A stretch of DNA of 64,000 bases from Nibrella saemangeumensis (GTDB taxonomy: Bacteria > Bacteroidota > Bacteroidia > Cytophagales > Spirosomataceae): NCBI RefSeq assembly GCF_039541915.1, contig NZ_BAABHD010000031.1:10580-74579 (forward strand), read 5' to 3'. Made by a program: the position numbers and the translations under genes. Under the pieces are notes generated by a model. The model saw only the letters and a list, made by a program, of their open reading frames with translations, made no database searches and was not told where the DNA came from. The first letter of the stretch is position 1. Each line of letters starts with the position of its first letter. Positions 1-8,644 of the stretch are shown in pieces.

Positions 1-507
1 GGTCAGGCGGATAATCTGCTGACGGCAGAAGGTGCGGAACTGGTAGGGATATTGATTCAGGTCGATCTGGATGCTGTCAACCTGAATCTCCTGCGAGGCC
101 GCAGCCTGAATGAGCTGATTGTAGTAGCCTTTCTCCTTGGTATCCAGGTACAGCCGGCTGACACTCTCATCGGCGTAGGGCAAGGCTTCCCGGATATGCT
201 CCTCGATAGCGTGTGCATCGGGGTCCAGCGTAAAGAACAACTCATGAAACCGCCGAACGTGGTCACGCGCTTCTACCGGCCGGTTTTCCCGGACATCATT
301 TCGTAGGGCTGCAATTAAGCTTTTCCCCTGCTCGACCACATAAATGCGACTTTCCGAATCCGTCTTTACCCGGTAGGCAAACACCAGGCTGGACACGGTG
401 ATCAGAAAGAACAGCGCGACACTGGTAAAGGCCAGAATCCGGATGTTACGATAGGAGGTTTCCAGATTCCGCAGCGACTTGAAAAAGGTTTGATCGTTAG
501 AGGCCAT
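1..507 (-). CDS. traK: Conjugative transfer protein TraK (partial, C-terminus outside window)
   Basis: The reading frame opens at an ATG whose complement is 505-507 and stays open to base 1, giving 169 visible residues. Residues about 22-45 form one hydrophobic membrane anchor after a short cytoplasmic N-terminus, followed by a soluble region. This is the layout of TraK, the VirB8-like inner-membrane scaffold of Bacteroidetes type IV secretion. It lies directly downstream of TraJ with only a two-base gap, in the usual J-K order. The C-terminus is cut by the window edge. The assignment rests on position and topology more than on diagnostic motifs. Confidence 0.8.
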   Translation of the reverse strand, partial: MASNDQTFFKSLRNLETSYRNIRILAFTSVALFFLITVSSLVFAYRVKTDSESRIYVVEQGKSLIAALRNDVRENRPVEARDHVRRFHELFFTLDPDAHAIEEHIREALPYADESVSRLYLDTKEKGYYNQLIQAAASQEIQVDSIQIDLNQYPYQFRTFCRQQIIRLT

Positions 508-509
508 AA

Positions 510-1691
510 CTAATCAGACGTTTTGGTAATGTTTCGCATGTTGTTGAATTCCTGTTTGGCGGCCTGCCCATAGAAGGAGCCGTAGTTAGCGGCCGTTTTA
601 GCCGCAGCCGAGCCTGCTGCATAGGCCAAGCCTGCCCCCATCATCGCGGCCGAGCCGACACCGCCGGCTACCTGACCCGCGCCGTGCATGACACCGTTGA
701 CTGCATTGCGGGCCATTGGACTCGTAGCGGTCCCCATGGAGCCGGCTACCATCGCCGTCGACAGACTCGTTATCCGCTGCAGCGCACCGGCAACGCCTGA
801 TGAAGAGATGATGTAGGACGCAATGGTCGGAATGGTGAAGTAGCTCAGCGTGGCTACGATCATGAAGACAATGTAGATCAGCGGTCCACTCTGAGCCTCA
901 TCCGGCACGTTATTGGTAATTTCCAGATACTGAAGCGTAATAACCTTACCCTGCAGGTAAGACACGATGGTACCCAGGATATTGGCCATGGGCAGCCAGA
1001 GCGAAATCTGCACGAATCGGGCAATCCACATCAGGTGACTATCCTGAAAACCGGTAAAGATGGCAATGGCGAAGGCCAGCGGTCCGATGATGGTGAGCAC
1101 AATCAGAAAGAAGGACCTCACGGTCATGATCACCAGGCGAGCCGCCAGAAACAAGGCGTAGAAGATATTCTTCAGAAACAGGTCGAAGCCTTCTCGGATA
1201 TACAGCCGCTGCTTTTCGACAACCAGCGTCAGATACTGACCAATCGACCAGTTACTCAGCTCCTCCCCCATTTCGGCGTCGAGTTGCGCCATGCGCTCCT
1301 GAATTTTTTGTTGACGCATCTGCTCCAGTTGCTGAATGCGCGTCACCTGAATGTCGACCATGTTCTGGGTTGCCACCTCTACCGGCCGGATAAGTGCGCC
1401 CAGGAAGTCAGTTACCATGGTAAAGTTGAGCACGATAAAGCCGATGGCGAACGGCCGGAGCAATGGATAGACATCAATGGTTTCGGCCCGGGCGAAATGG
1501 CCAAGAATGCGAAATCCGATGTAGAAGGTTGCCGCGATGGCGGCAATGGCCGAGGCTACATCGCCCAGGTTCCCCATGCCCTGAAGCACTTCCGTAAACG
1601 CGGTTTTGATGGCCGCTTCCATCGACTCAAACTTCTGGTAGAAGCCATAATCGACGTAGGTGCCGGCACCCGGCTGTTGCAGTAAAATCAT
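510..1691 (-). CDS. traJ: Conjugative transfer membrane protein TraJ
   Basis: This is a 393-residue polytopic membrane protein with several strongly hydrophobic segments. One segment around FFLIVLTIIGPLAFAIAIF is followed by an aromatic-rich stretch typical of the TraJ family, a channel component of Bacteroidetes conjugation with a VirB6-like role. The last 80 residues are rich in Gly, Ala and Met. It sits between traG and traK and is almost contiguous with traK, so it is part of the same minus-strand operon. In the CTnDOT-type order traH and traI would lie between traG and traJ; neither is present here. Confidence 0.88.
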   Translation of the reverse strand: MILLQQPGAGTYVDYGFYQKFESMEAAIKTAFTEVLQGMGNLGDVASAIAAIAATFYIGFRILGHFARAETIDVYPLLRPFAIGFIVLNFTMVTDFLGALIRPVEVATQNMVDIQVTRIQQLEQMRQQKIQERMAQLDAEMGEELSNWSIGQYLTLVVEKQRLYIREGFDLFLKNIFYALFLAARLVIMTVRSFFLIVLTIIGPLAFAIAIFTGFQDSHLMWIARFVQISLWLPMANILGTIVSYLQGKVITLQYLEITNNVPDEAQSGPLIYIVFMIVATLSYFTIPTIASYIISSSGVAGALQRITSLSTAMVAGSMGTATSPMARNAVNGVMHGAGQVAGGVGSAAMMGAGLAYAAGSAAAKTAANYGSFYGQAAKQEFNNMRNITKTSD

Positions 1692-1716
1692 ATCATGAAA
1701 AGGTTTATTGTTCGTC

Positions 1717-4221
1717 TTAGACCGTTTGCGCAGCTTTCATCCGACGGGCGTCGGCAAAGTCAACGATGCCCACCTGAATGTCTCCGCCGTTGGCGATCGT
1801 CCGCTGCTGCACTTCCACCTTCTCTTTTTCTTCAGTGGTATAGGCGGCATATTCTTCCAGGCTCACCTCAGTGGCGTACACTTTAGCCCGGGAGCCCAGG
1901 GCGATGAACACCTCTTTATACTTCCGGCGCGGATCCAGATCCCGGTTCACGGACAGGATCAGTTGCTTCTGTTTGTCGGAGAGGCCCAGTAGCTGACGCA
2001 CTTCCTCAAACCGGTGCTGATACTTCGACTGGTCCAGCAGAATCTTACAGTCGGAGTTGTTAATGATGGCGTCCTTGACGATGGTGTTGTTTACGATGTC
2101 GTCAATCTCCTGGGTGACCACCAGCGCTTCGCCGAAATGCTTGCGGACGGTTTTGAAGAGGTACTTGATATAGTCTGCCATGGAATCTTTGGCGATGGCT
2201 TTCCAGGCCTCCTCAATGACCATCATTTTGCGGATTCCTTTCAGCCGGCGCATTTTCGACACAAAGGTCTCCATGATGATCAGCGTCACCACCGGAAACA
2301 GAATCGGGTGATCCTTGATGTTGTCCAGCTCAAAGACGACAAACCGCTTGCCCAGCAGGTCGACGTTCATCGTCGAGTTCAGCAGGTAATCATACTTGCC
2401 GCCTTTGTAGAAAGGCTGCATGGTGATGATAAACTGATCAATGTCGAAATACCGGGCTTCGTACTTCTTTTCAGTCAGATAGGCCCGAAATCCATCTTCG
2501 GCGTTGCAGTACTCATAAAAGCCATTGAACGAGGCCTCAGCCAGGCCCTTCCGTACGCGTTTGATAAACTCCTCCACCGCATCACCCAAGGCTACCTCTT
2601 CGGTTCGGGAGAAGCTTTCAGTTTCCTTTTTCCAGAGTGTCAGTAGCAGCGTATTGATGGAGGTAATCTTATCGATGGTGTAGATACCATCCTCGACGTA
2701 GAAGGGGTTAAAGGTGATCGGCTTATTCTCCTCGTAGGTCAGGTAGATGCCGTCTTTGCCGCGGGTCTTTCGCTGCACCAGGTCACAAAGTCCCCGGTAA
2801 CTGTGCCCCACATCGACTAGCAGAATATGCGTGTCCTGCTCGTAATATTGCCGTACTAGGTGGTTCATGAAAAACGACTTGCCGGATCCGGACGGACCAA
2901 TCACAAACTTATTGCGGTTGGTCACCCAGCCTTTTTCCATTGGCTCATCAGAAAGATCCACCCAAACGGGTTTGCCATGCCGGTCGCAGAGCCGGATGCC
3001 AAAGGGCGACATTGACGATTGGTAGACTGACTCCAGGTTGAAGAAACAGACGGCCTGCTCGGCAAAGGTGTAGAAGGTTTCGTCGAACGGCAGGTCGCCG
3101 GCGTTACCGGGTATGCCGGCCCACAGCAACCGGGCCGCATCCATCGTGTTCTGTTTGGGCAAACAGTCCAGCTGCGCGATCGCCGAGGAAGTCCGGGCCC
3201 GGAGAAAATCCAGTTGTTCGGGCTTTTCGGTCCAGACCATGACGTTGAAATGAGCGCGGCAAACAGTCCGCTGCTGCTGAATGGCTTCCTGGATGTAGCG
3301 TGTAGTCCAGTCCCGGTTAATGCCATTCTCCGAAGAGAATTGCGACAGCGAATTAAGGTTGCGGGCTGTCTGTTCGAATTCCCTCAGAGCGGTTTGGGCA
3401 TCATCCAGGCAGATGTACTGATTGTACACATGATTACAGGGGAGCATGAGTCCTACCGGCAACACATTCCCTACAGCGAACTGCGTGCTATCCGAAGACA
3501 GCGGCCCGTAGCCGGCCATCACATCCACCACCTGAGGCAACGTATCAGCGTCAGACAGCGTAAAGCACAGCACATCTTTTGAGCCAATCCGGACGCGTCC
3601 GTCAATATCCCAATCTTCCAGAATGACCTTCTTACGGCCGTCGGGCTGGAGCCGGAAATAATTCGGAATAATACCTTTATCCCCTTTCCCACTCACCAGC
3701 TCTTCATCTGTCAACCGGTCGGCCCTGATGCCTCCATCGAGCAATATCCGTTCGAACTGGCTGATTGTATCAAAAAAAGGTTGCAGCTCACGGGGACTGA
3801 TTTGCTCCCGGGGAACCAGTCGCCGGCGCGTCAGGCTGTGCAGGTTACTTTTCTGTTTTTGGCGGGACTTAGGAAGTTTGCTGATGAACAGGTAGCAGAA
3901 GTGGTTGAGGTACGGCCGTTCGACAAAATGGCGCTGAAAGGCCTGCGTCAGAAAACTATCTTCGCCCAGATCGTGGGTGGCCTGATACTTTTCTTCGGTG
4001 AACCAATCCTGCTTGTGAATGATGGTTCCCACCGGCAACAGCTTGATGGCTTTAACCAGTGCAGCATGCAGCTGGCGGTAATCCTCGGCCGACTGGGTAA
4101 AGATTTCCGGCAGGTGCAACCGAAAGCCGACGGTAATGTCGGCCATTTTAGAGACGATGCAATTATTCTCGACGGCCAGCAAAGGCAGCGCCGTTTCGAG
4201 ACTTCTGGCGTTTAGTTTCAC
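1717..4221 (-). CDS. traG: TraG family conjugation ATPase (VirB4-like)
   Basis: At 834 residues this matches the usual length of Bacteroidetes TraG. A Walker A motif, GPSGSGKSFF, lies near residue 442, and a Walker B-like MMVIEEAWKA lies near residue 670. The protein is expected to energise substrate and pilin handling at the inner face of the conjugation channel. Its first 59 bases overlap the end of traF, so the real start could be a later Met (for example that of MADITVGF). It is the largest gene of the minus-strand tra operon and lies just upstream of traJ. Confidence 0.93.
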   Translation of the reverse strand: MKLNARSLETALPLLAVENNCIVSKMADITVGFRLHLPEIFTQSAEDYRQLHAALVKAIKLLPVGTIIHKQDWFTEEKYQATHDLGEDSFLTQAFQRHFVERPYLNHFCYLFISKLPKSRQKQKSNLHSLTRRRLVPREQISPRELQPFFDTISQFERILLDGGIRADRLTDEELVSGKGDKGIIPNYFRLQPDGRKKVILEDWDIDGRVRIGSKDVLCFTLSDADTLPQVVDVMAGYGPLSSDSTQFAVGNVLPVGLMLPCNHVYNQYICLDDAQTALREFEQTARNLNSLSQFSSENGINRDWTTRYIQEAIQQQRTVCRAHFNVMVWTEKPEQLDFLRARTSSAIAQLDCLPKQNTMDAARLLWAGIPGNAGDLPFDETFYTFAEQAVCFFNLESVYQSSMSPFGIRLCDRHGKPVWVDLSDEPMEKGWVTNRNKFVIGPSGSGKSFFMNHLVRQYYEQDTHILLVDVGHSYRGLCDLVQRKTRGKDGIYLTYEENKPITFNPFYVEDGIYTIDKITSINTLLLTLWKKETESFSRTEEVALGDAVEEFIKRVRKGLAEASFNGFYEYCNAEDGFRAYLTEKKYEARYFDIDQFIITMQPFYKGGKYDYLLNSTMNVDLLGKRFVVFELDNIKDHPILFPVVTLIIMETFVSKMRRLKGIRKMMVIEEAWKAIAKDSMADYIKYLFKTVRKHFGEALVVTQEIDDIVNNTIVKDAIINNSDCKILLDQSKYQHRFEEVRQLLGLSDKQKQLILSVNRDLDPRRKYKEVFIALGSRAKVYATEVSLEEYAAYTTEEKEKVEVQQRTIANGGDIQVGIVDFADARRMKAAQTV

Positions 4222-4525
4222 GGAGCTTGGCGAATGGTTGGGCAGATGATATCACGATTGCCTTGGGTTGATTGCGGGTTGCCTCCAGTTTCAGCAAGCC
4301 CGATACACCGTACTTGGCGGACAGCCGCATGCAGTACCAGACCCCACCCAGGATGCAGCTCAGGACGATGAACGTGACCAGGTAGGTGTTGAGGCCCAAA
4401 AACCCGTAGAGCACCAGAGCCAATAGCAGGCTGCCAATGACAATGCCGGCGGCCAGGTACAGGTACGTACCTTTCAGTCCCCGGAACTCTACGGGCTTGC
4501 CGATGCCTTTGTTGATTTCAAGCAT
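4163..4525 (-). CDS. traF: TraF family protein (DUF4133), small membrane component
   Basis: This 120-residue frame begins with MLEINKGIGKPVEFRGLKGT and has two adjacent hydrophobic hairpin segments at about residues 20-65. This matches the DUF4133/TraF family, a VirB3-like inner-membrane partner of the TraG ATPase. I chose the ATG at 4525 because it overlaps the TraE stop codon as TAATG, and the product then starts with the family motif. A longer in-frame extension upstream overlaps TraE and is not credible. The tail is charged and runs into traG. Confidence 0.88.
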   Translation of the reverse strand: MLEINKGIGKPVEFRGLKGTYLYLAAGIVIGSLLLALVLYGFLGLNTYLVTFIVLSCILGGVWYCMRLSAKYGVSGLLKLEATRNQPKAIVISSAQPFAKLRETKRQKSRNGAAFAGRRE

Positions 4526-4851
4526 TAGCCGAAGAAGCTTGTCAGGATGGTACCCACCGCGACCAGAAACAGCGCAGCCCCAAACCAGCTCATCACCGCT
4601 TTCATCGTATCCGGATCGCCATTGTGAAACTTGCTGTATACCCGGACCGCTCCCACCAGACCAATGACAACCCCTAATGCCAACACAATCGTTTGTGCCG
4701 AGGTGGCGTAACTCCGAATTGTCGTGGCCGTGGTGCTCAGTGCACCTGCGCCGTTGCCGGCTCCTGGCTGAGCCAGTACCACACCATGAATACCCAACAG
4801 GCACAGCGCCATTGCTGCCCGTAACACCGATTTTTTGGCACGGTTGTACAT
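4525..4851 (-). CDS. traE: TraE family protein (DUF4134), pilin-like
   Basis: This is a 108-residue protein. It has an N-terminal signal-like segment ending near LAQPGAG and two hydrophobic helices, the classic DUF4134/TraE layout (VirB2-like pilin candidate). The loop between the helices contains GAVRVYSKFHNGDPDT, a family hallmark. It shares one base with the traF start (TAATG), which implies translational coupling. It is the first gene after an AT-rich 380-bp gap, so the promoter for traE-traK probably lies in 4852-5180. Confidence 0.9.
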   Translation of the reverse strand: MYNRAKKSVLRAAMALCLLGIHGVVLAQPGAGNGAGALSTTATTIRSYATSAQTIVLALGVVIGLVGAVRVYSKFHNGDPDTMKAVMSWFGAALFLVAVGTILTSFFG

Positions 4852-5182
4852 ACGTAAACAGGTTTTAAATAGTGAAATTTAAGTTATATGAAATAAAATA
4901 TACACATTTTGCATCTAAAGTAATGGCGAAAAAACAAATACTGTATTTTAAGGCTTATAAAATATTTAAAACTTACATTAATTCAGCTAATATATTCATT
5001 TACAAAGGATTATTTTTGTTAACTTTTTAAACTTTATGAGGACAAAAGCTTACATATATAGACATATGCGGCACTTCCAGACGCTGAAATATTGCAACTA
5101 AATTAAATGTATATACATACTAATGCATAATAAGTATATTTTTATTTTGTAAAATGCAGAAAATGTTATTTTTGGCAAGCAA
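4852..5182. other. AT-rich intergenic region upstream of traE
   Basis: No credible gene is present. The stretch is strongly AT-rich compared with the flanking genes and lies upstream of traE on the minus strand, so it probably carries the promoter for traE-traK. I did not find a convincing Bacteroidetes promoter consensus by eye. Confidence 0.5.
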
Positions 5183-5210
5183 CAAAAAAGGCCAGACAAA
5201 GCGTCTGGCC
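5183..5210 (-). terminator. Intrinsic terminator after the 5236-5763 gene
   Basis: On the minus strand GGCCAGAC pairs perfectly with GTCTGGCC across a five-base loop (5190-5210), followed by a run of six T and then GTTGC. It lies about 25 bases after the stop of the 5236-5763 gene. It would separate the traA-side operon from the traE-K operon. Confidence 0.85.
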
Positions 5211-5235
5211 TGGAAGTATCCGGAAGCAGTGGAGA

Positions 5236-5763
5236 CTAAACGGATTCGGCAAACAGCTCATCCAGATAATCCCACCGCCGGATCATTGGCTGAGCTCGCT
5301 GCTGGCGTCTCGGCCAAGCGGGTTCATTGACATCTTGAATTAACTCTTTTAACGCAGGATCCTGCGTATGAATCGGCGGTCGGGTCGGGTTTCGCCAGGC
5401 TACTACCAGCCGATAAACGATGAACGCTACGGCCGCGGGCATCCAGACGATGCTCCGGATCTGCAGCAGCAGGATCAGGCCGGTGAGCAGTAGCGTGCCG
5501 CCCCACATGAGAGCGAAGCGCACCCGGACCTGATTCCACCAGATGAACCGGGATTGCTGGTATGTATGCTCGTCGTAAGCAATCAGCACCTGTAGCAGAG
5601 TCCTGGCCACCCCGTGCAGGTTCATTTGCACCAGCGAGCCAATTAGTCCTTCCGACCAGGCGGCTAGCCTGAGCGTCAGCCGGTAGCCGACAAAAAGCAG
5701 GCTGGCAAATAAGGCCAGCACGGCGATTCCCCAGAAATCCAGTGTCATCAGGTTCATGTTCAT
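5236..5763 (-). CDS. Conjugation-associated membrane protein (traC/traD position)
   Basis: This 175-residue protein has a hydrophobic N-terminal helix (about residues 10-30), two more hydrophobic helices at about 85-125, and a charged C-terminus. I do not recognise a named family. It shares one base with the upstream gene (TAATG overlap at 5763) and lies between a DUF3408 protein and TraE, where the poorly conserved TraC/TraD proteins of Bacteroidetes conjugation sit. A transfer role is inferred from position only. A strong terminator follows. Confidence 0.6.
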   Translation of the reverse strand: MNMNLMTLDFWGIAVLALFASLLFVGYRLTLRLAAWSEGLIGSLVQMNLHGVARTLLQVLIAYDEHTYQQSRFIWWNQVRVRFALMWGGTLLLTGLILLLQIRSIVWMPAAVAFIVYRLVVAWRNPTRPPIHTQDPALKELIQDVNEPAWPRRQQRAQPMIRRWDYLDELFAESV

Positions 5764-6341
5764 TAACGTTTAAAGGGCATATCACCTAGTATATCATGGC
5801 CCAGCTGATTGTTCAGCACCTTGGCAATCCGGGCGGCTGGTTTATCGTCCGGATGGGCCGGCGACAGCGCACCCTGGTCGTTGGTCGTTAACCGCTGCGC
5901 TGCGCTGATGATCTCATCGACGGATTGCTCCTGGAGATTCTCACCGGCTACCGCTACGGGCAGACCAAAGATATCGTCGGTAGTGGCAACGGCCGGTCCG
6001 CTGATGTCCACCTCTTCTGATTCAGTCCAGGCATTATTCCATTGGTCCGGTGTTTGGCTCGTCTGGGATAATGATTCCTGAAGAGGTTGACTACTAGTCG
6101 CAGCCGTTGCCGAGGACGCTTCTGGTTCCAGCGCTTCGTCGTCTGTATAGTCGTTCACCGGGTATAGTCCCTGGTCATCGCCGTCACCAATGCTTTCAGC
6201 CGGCGGTACTGGCCGCTGACGATTGGTAAGCCATTCGCGGATGTCCTGCCGGTAATATTTCCACAGCACGTAGCCGTAATAGGGGACTGCCACCAGCAGG
6301 ATGACTTTCACAAAGTCCCACCATGAGTATTGACTGAGCAT
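5763..6341 (-). CDS. Membrane-anchored conjugation-operon protein, acidic tail
   Basis: A single hydrophobic anchor near residues 10-28 (VKVILLVAVPYYGYVLW) is followed by about 150 residues of acidic, Ser/Thr/Pro-rich, low-complexity sequence. The C-terminal ALSPAHPDDKPAARIAKVLN segment is more ordered. The family is not recognised. It is only three bases from the DUF3408 gene and overlaps the next gene by one base, so it is co-translated with the traA-side operon. It probably has an accessory role at the membrane; this is inferred from context. Confidence 0.6.
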   Translation of the reverse strand: MLSQYSWWDFVKVILLVAVPYYGYVLWKYYRQDIREWLTNRQRPVPPAESIGDGDDQGLYPVNDYTDDEALEPEASSATAATSSQPLQESLSQTSQTPDQWNNAWTESEEVDISGPAVATTDDIFGLPVAVAGENLQEQSVDEIISAAQRLTTNDQGALSPAHPDDKPAARIAKVLNNQLGHDILGDMPFKR

Positions 6342-6344
6342 GGG

Positions 6345-6836
6345 TTAGTTTCCTTTCTGTTTGTCACGTTCAAACGTCTGGCGGGCAGGCTCCAGCAGGT
6401 TATGCAACACAACCGTCATAGGTTTACCGTGTAGGTAACTCAGATCGCGAAGCAGCTTGTGATGCTCCTCGGTTACCATAATCATCTTGGTGCACCGCAG
6501 GTCAGCAGGTGCCGGTTGGGTAACGAGCTCCGTCAAATCAATGGAGGAGGCTGATTTTCGGCTCCGCTCGGTCCTGGATTTCGCTACCCGGGCGGCTTCC
6601 GCTGTAGGCGGCTCCTCTCCCACTACCGGCGTTGCCAGTTCTGTTTCCGGACTTTGGTCGGTGTCAGCGGTCGCCACCGGCGTCGGCTCATCAACCTGCG
6701 TGGCCGGCGGATCCTGCTTCGATTGATGGACGGGAGTTACTACGGCTGGCAATGGCGGCAGCAGGCCATTGGCCAATTTGCTGGCACGATCGGTAATGTT
6801 TTGTTTGGCAACTTCGGATAGTCGGCTCTTAGTCAT
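6345..6836 (-). CDS. DUF3408 family protein (TraB-like)
   Basis: This is a 163-residue protein. Its first 110 residues are low-complexity and rich in Pro, Thr, Ala and Glu. The last 50 residues, around CTKMIMVTEEHHKLLRDLSY and ending in LLEPARQTFERDK, match the compact helical DUF3408 domain. DUF3408 proteins sit directly after the ParA-like TraA in Bacteroidetes conjugative elements. It overlaps traA by eight bases, so it is translationally coupled. A DNA-binding partner role for the ParA protein is plausible by analogy but not shown by sequence alone. Confidence 0.8.
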   Translation of the reverse strand: MTKSRLSEVAKQNITDRASKLANGLLPPLPAVVTPVHQSKQDPPATQVDEPTPVATADTDQSPETELATPVVGEEPPTAEAARVAKSRTERSRKSASSIDLTELVTQPAPADLRCTKMIMVTEEHHKLLRDLSYLHGKPMTVVLHNLLEPARQTFERDKQKGN

Positions 6837-7596
6837 TTTCTACGGGTGATGAAAGGGTGGAAACCGGAAGCAGGCTTTCTATTTCGGTGAAAAGATCCTT
6901 AAGCCCTGAGTTACGCAGGTACTGAGTAGGCATCGGAAACAAGGTGGAACGGTTAGCGGAATCCTGATACGAATCCCGCTGTGGGATCCGGCTTTGCAGA
7001 CAGGTAAATCCGTACTGCTTAAAGCGCTCCTCCAGCATTTCCACCAGGGTACCATCCCGGGAGTCCTTGTACTTGTTCCAGACAACCCGGCAGCGATCGG
7101 CCGGCAGCAGGTCAACCTGTCGAATGGCCATCAGGTAACTGAAGCCGGTGGTGACCGAGAATTCAGACGTTTCCATCGGCACCAGCAGGTAGTCGACTTT
7201 GCCCAGCGCTGTTTCGTAGCCCTCCACATCGATGTTACCCGGCAAATCAATCAGCACCAGGCGAACGTTGGCCGGGATCTGCTGGAGTAGCTGAGGTATC
7301 GCGGCCGGCTCTCCGCGTAGGACCGGATACTCATCCATAGCCTGGCGATTGAACCGCTCTTTGGTTTCCTCGTCGAGCTGCTCGATTTCCCGAACGCGCA
7401 GGTTGTAGACTGACAGCTGAGAGCTATCGACGTCGAGGATGGCAACGGGAATCTGCCGGCGGTAATGCAGCCAGGAAGCAACCAGAACCGATAAGGTGGT
7501 TTTGCCCATGCCCCCTTTCTGGGTGGCAAAAGCGAGAATGACAGGCGGGCCGGAATAGGGCCCTTCAGCCGGCGGCTGGGAGGTAGGAGTAGACAT
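6829..7596 (-). CDS. traA: ParA-family ATPase TraA
   Basis: This is a 255-residue P-loop protein of the ParA/MinD type. A deviant Walker A motif, QKGGMGKTTLSVL, lies near residues 23-35. DVDSS (switch I) and VLIDLPGN (Walker B) follow. The family uses ATP-dependent DNA or partner binding to position plasmids or transfer complexes. I chose the ATG at 7596, since the longer frame would begin with TTG at 7626 and add only ten unlikely residues. It is the first gene of the minus-strand operon and is divergent from the mob genes across a palindrome-rich region that may include its target. Confidence 0.9.
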   Translation of the reverse strand: MSTPTSQPPAEGPYSGPPVILAFATQKGGMGKTTLSVLVASWLHYRRQIPVAILDVDSSQLSVYNLRVREIEQLDEETKERFNRQAMDEYPVLRGEPAAIPQLLQQIPANVRLVLIDLPGNIDVEGYETALGKVDYLLVPMETSEFSVTTGFSYLMAIRQVDLLPADRCRVVWNKYKDSRDGTLVEMLEERFKQYGFTCLQSRIPQRDSYQDSANRSTLFPMPTQYLRNSGLKDLFTEIESLLPVSTLSSPVEND

Positions 7597-7639
7597 GAAG
7601 TGGTTGTTTTTGATTAACTGGGGCAAGTATATAATTATC

Positions 7640-8035
7640 TCTCAAAATATAAAACTAGAGGTCTATAAATTTATAGGCTTTTATATCTAAAGGTCTATAG
7701 GCCTATATATAGACTTATAACCCTATAGGTTTTTAAACTTTTATATTTATAGCCCTATAGAGTTATAAGCCTCTATGTATCTATTAATTAAGCTCTTTAG
7801 ATATTTAGGTTTAGAGAAATAAAGCCCTTTAGTGAAGCGCTCCAACCTACCGCATAAGGACCTATATACCTATAAGCCTTTATGCCTTTATGCCTTTAGG
7901 TCTCTATTTCCTATCTCACCGATTGACTATTAACCTATAAGGCTATAGCCTTATAGTCACAAAGACCAATTCAACCCCGTATCGATTCAGGCTGACCTAT
8001 AGGCCTATAAAGCTATAGCCCTATAGGCCTATAGG
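7640..8035. repeat. CTATAG-palindrome array between traA and mob genes
   Basis: About 400 bases of AT-rich DNA are filled with variants of CTATAG, CCTATAGG and CCTTTATG in both orientations. Perfect palindromes include 22 bp at 7935-7956 and 16 bp at 8020-8035 (two abutting CCTATAGG units); another CCTATAGG lies at 7996-8003. CCTTTATG-like units are tandem near 7876-7900. There is no gene inside. The position, between the divergent ParA and relaxase genes, suggests a centromere-like, origin or oriT-flanking iteron region. Confidence 0.8.
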
Positions 8036-8105
8036 TGCATTTTTACGCGATTGCCAACCGGTACGCAGCCCTAAAAAAGTTTGCGTGGCCGCAAAAGCAA
8101 GATGT

Positions 8106-8125
8106 GTTTTTGTCATGACAAAAAC
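8106..8125. promoter_or_regulatory. Perfect 20-bp palindrome upstream of mob genes
   Basis: GTTTTTGTCATGACAAAAAC is perfectly self-complementary and centred 82 bases before the start of the relaxosome accessory gene. Such a site suits a dimeric ribbon-helix-helix or HTH protein, possibly the product of the next gene. It may be an operator or part of oriT. Confidence 0.6.
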
Positions 8126-8156
8126 TATTCGCCCGTCACCTGACGAGCTCTAACCT

Positions 8157-8179
8157 GCAGGCCTCCGAAGTCGGCCTGC
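8157..8179 (+). promoter_or_regulatory. GC-rich hairpin just before the mob operon
   Basis: GCAGGCC pairs with GGCCTGC across a nine-base loop, 18 bases ahead of the first mob start codon. It may be an oriT-type stem-loop or a leader structure. No nick-site consensus could be verified by eye. Confidence 0.45.
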
Positions 8180-8197
8180 TTAAACCCAAAATCACGT

Positions 8198-8644
8198 ATG
8201 GAAAAGCAACTTTACCGGGGAGGGGCACCCCAGAAGCCCGAAGAAGAAAAACGCGACCGATTCGTTCAGGTTCGCTTTCGTCACGATGAATATAAGGAGC
8301 TCAAGAGATTGAAAGGAAAGACCGCTACACCGAATCTGTCGACCTTCATCCGCTACGTCTGCTTAGAAAAACCGTTGCCCATGAAGACCGAAACGGAGAC
8401 ATATCAGGAGGTTGCGCTGTCAATAATTCGGGAAATGCGTAATGATTTGTTGCGCATTGGCGTCAATATAAATCAGTCTTCCCGGCGCATTAATAGCACC
8501 ACCGACTACCACGATCTACAACGCGAAGTGTCCGCGATGGCTGGCAAAATACAGCAGTTGGAAACGCAGTTTCGTCAGATGATGAGCGTGGTTTGTGGCA
8601 CAACTAATCCCGTTAATGTGCCTGTTTATGATTACGAGGATTAG
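8198..8644 (+). CDS. mobA: Relaxosome accessory protein (MobA/MobC-like)
   Basis: This is a 148-residue protein. A basic N-terminal part (about residues 15-60) has VQVRFRHDEYKELKRLKG followed by TPNLSTFIRYVCLE, a ribbon-helix-helix pattern seen in plasmid mobilisation accessory proteins. The middle has RNDLLRIGVNINQSSRRIN, the helix typical of the MobC family, and a coiled-coil tail follows. It is expected to bind oriT and load the relaxase. It overlaps the relaxase gene by 17 bases, so the two are co-translated. The name follows Bacteroides usage, where MobA denotes the small partner. Confidence 0.82.
   Translation: MEKQLYRGGAPQKPEEEKRDRFVQVRFRHDEYKELKRLKGKTATPNLSTFIRYVCLEKPLPMKTETETYQEVALSIIREMRNDLLRIGVNINQSSRRINSTTDYHDLQREVSAMAGKIQQLETQFRQMMSVVCGTTNPVNVPVYDYED

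Noticed and set aside
1035..1685. Plus-strand ORF opposite traJ (216 aa)
   Set aside because: It is a shadow of the traJ coding strand with no hydrophobic core or motif.
2922..3326. 134-residue minus-strand ORF within traG
   Set aside because: It is an alternative frame inside traG, which has intact Walker motifs through this region.
7640..8035. CRISPR array
   Set aside because: The units are short palindromes without constant-length spacers, and no cas gene is present.
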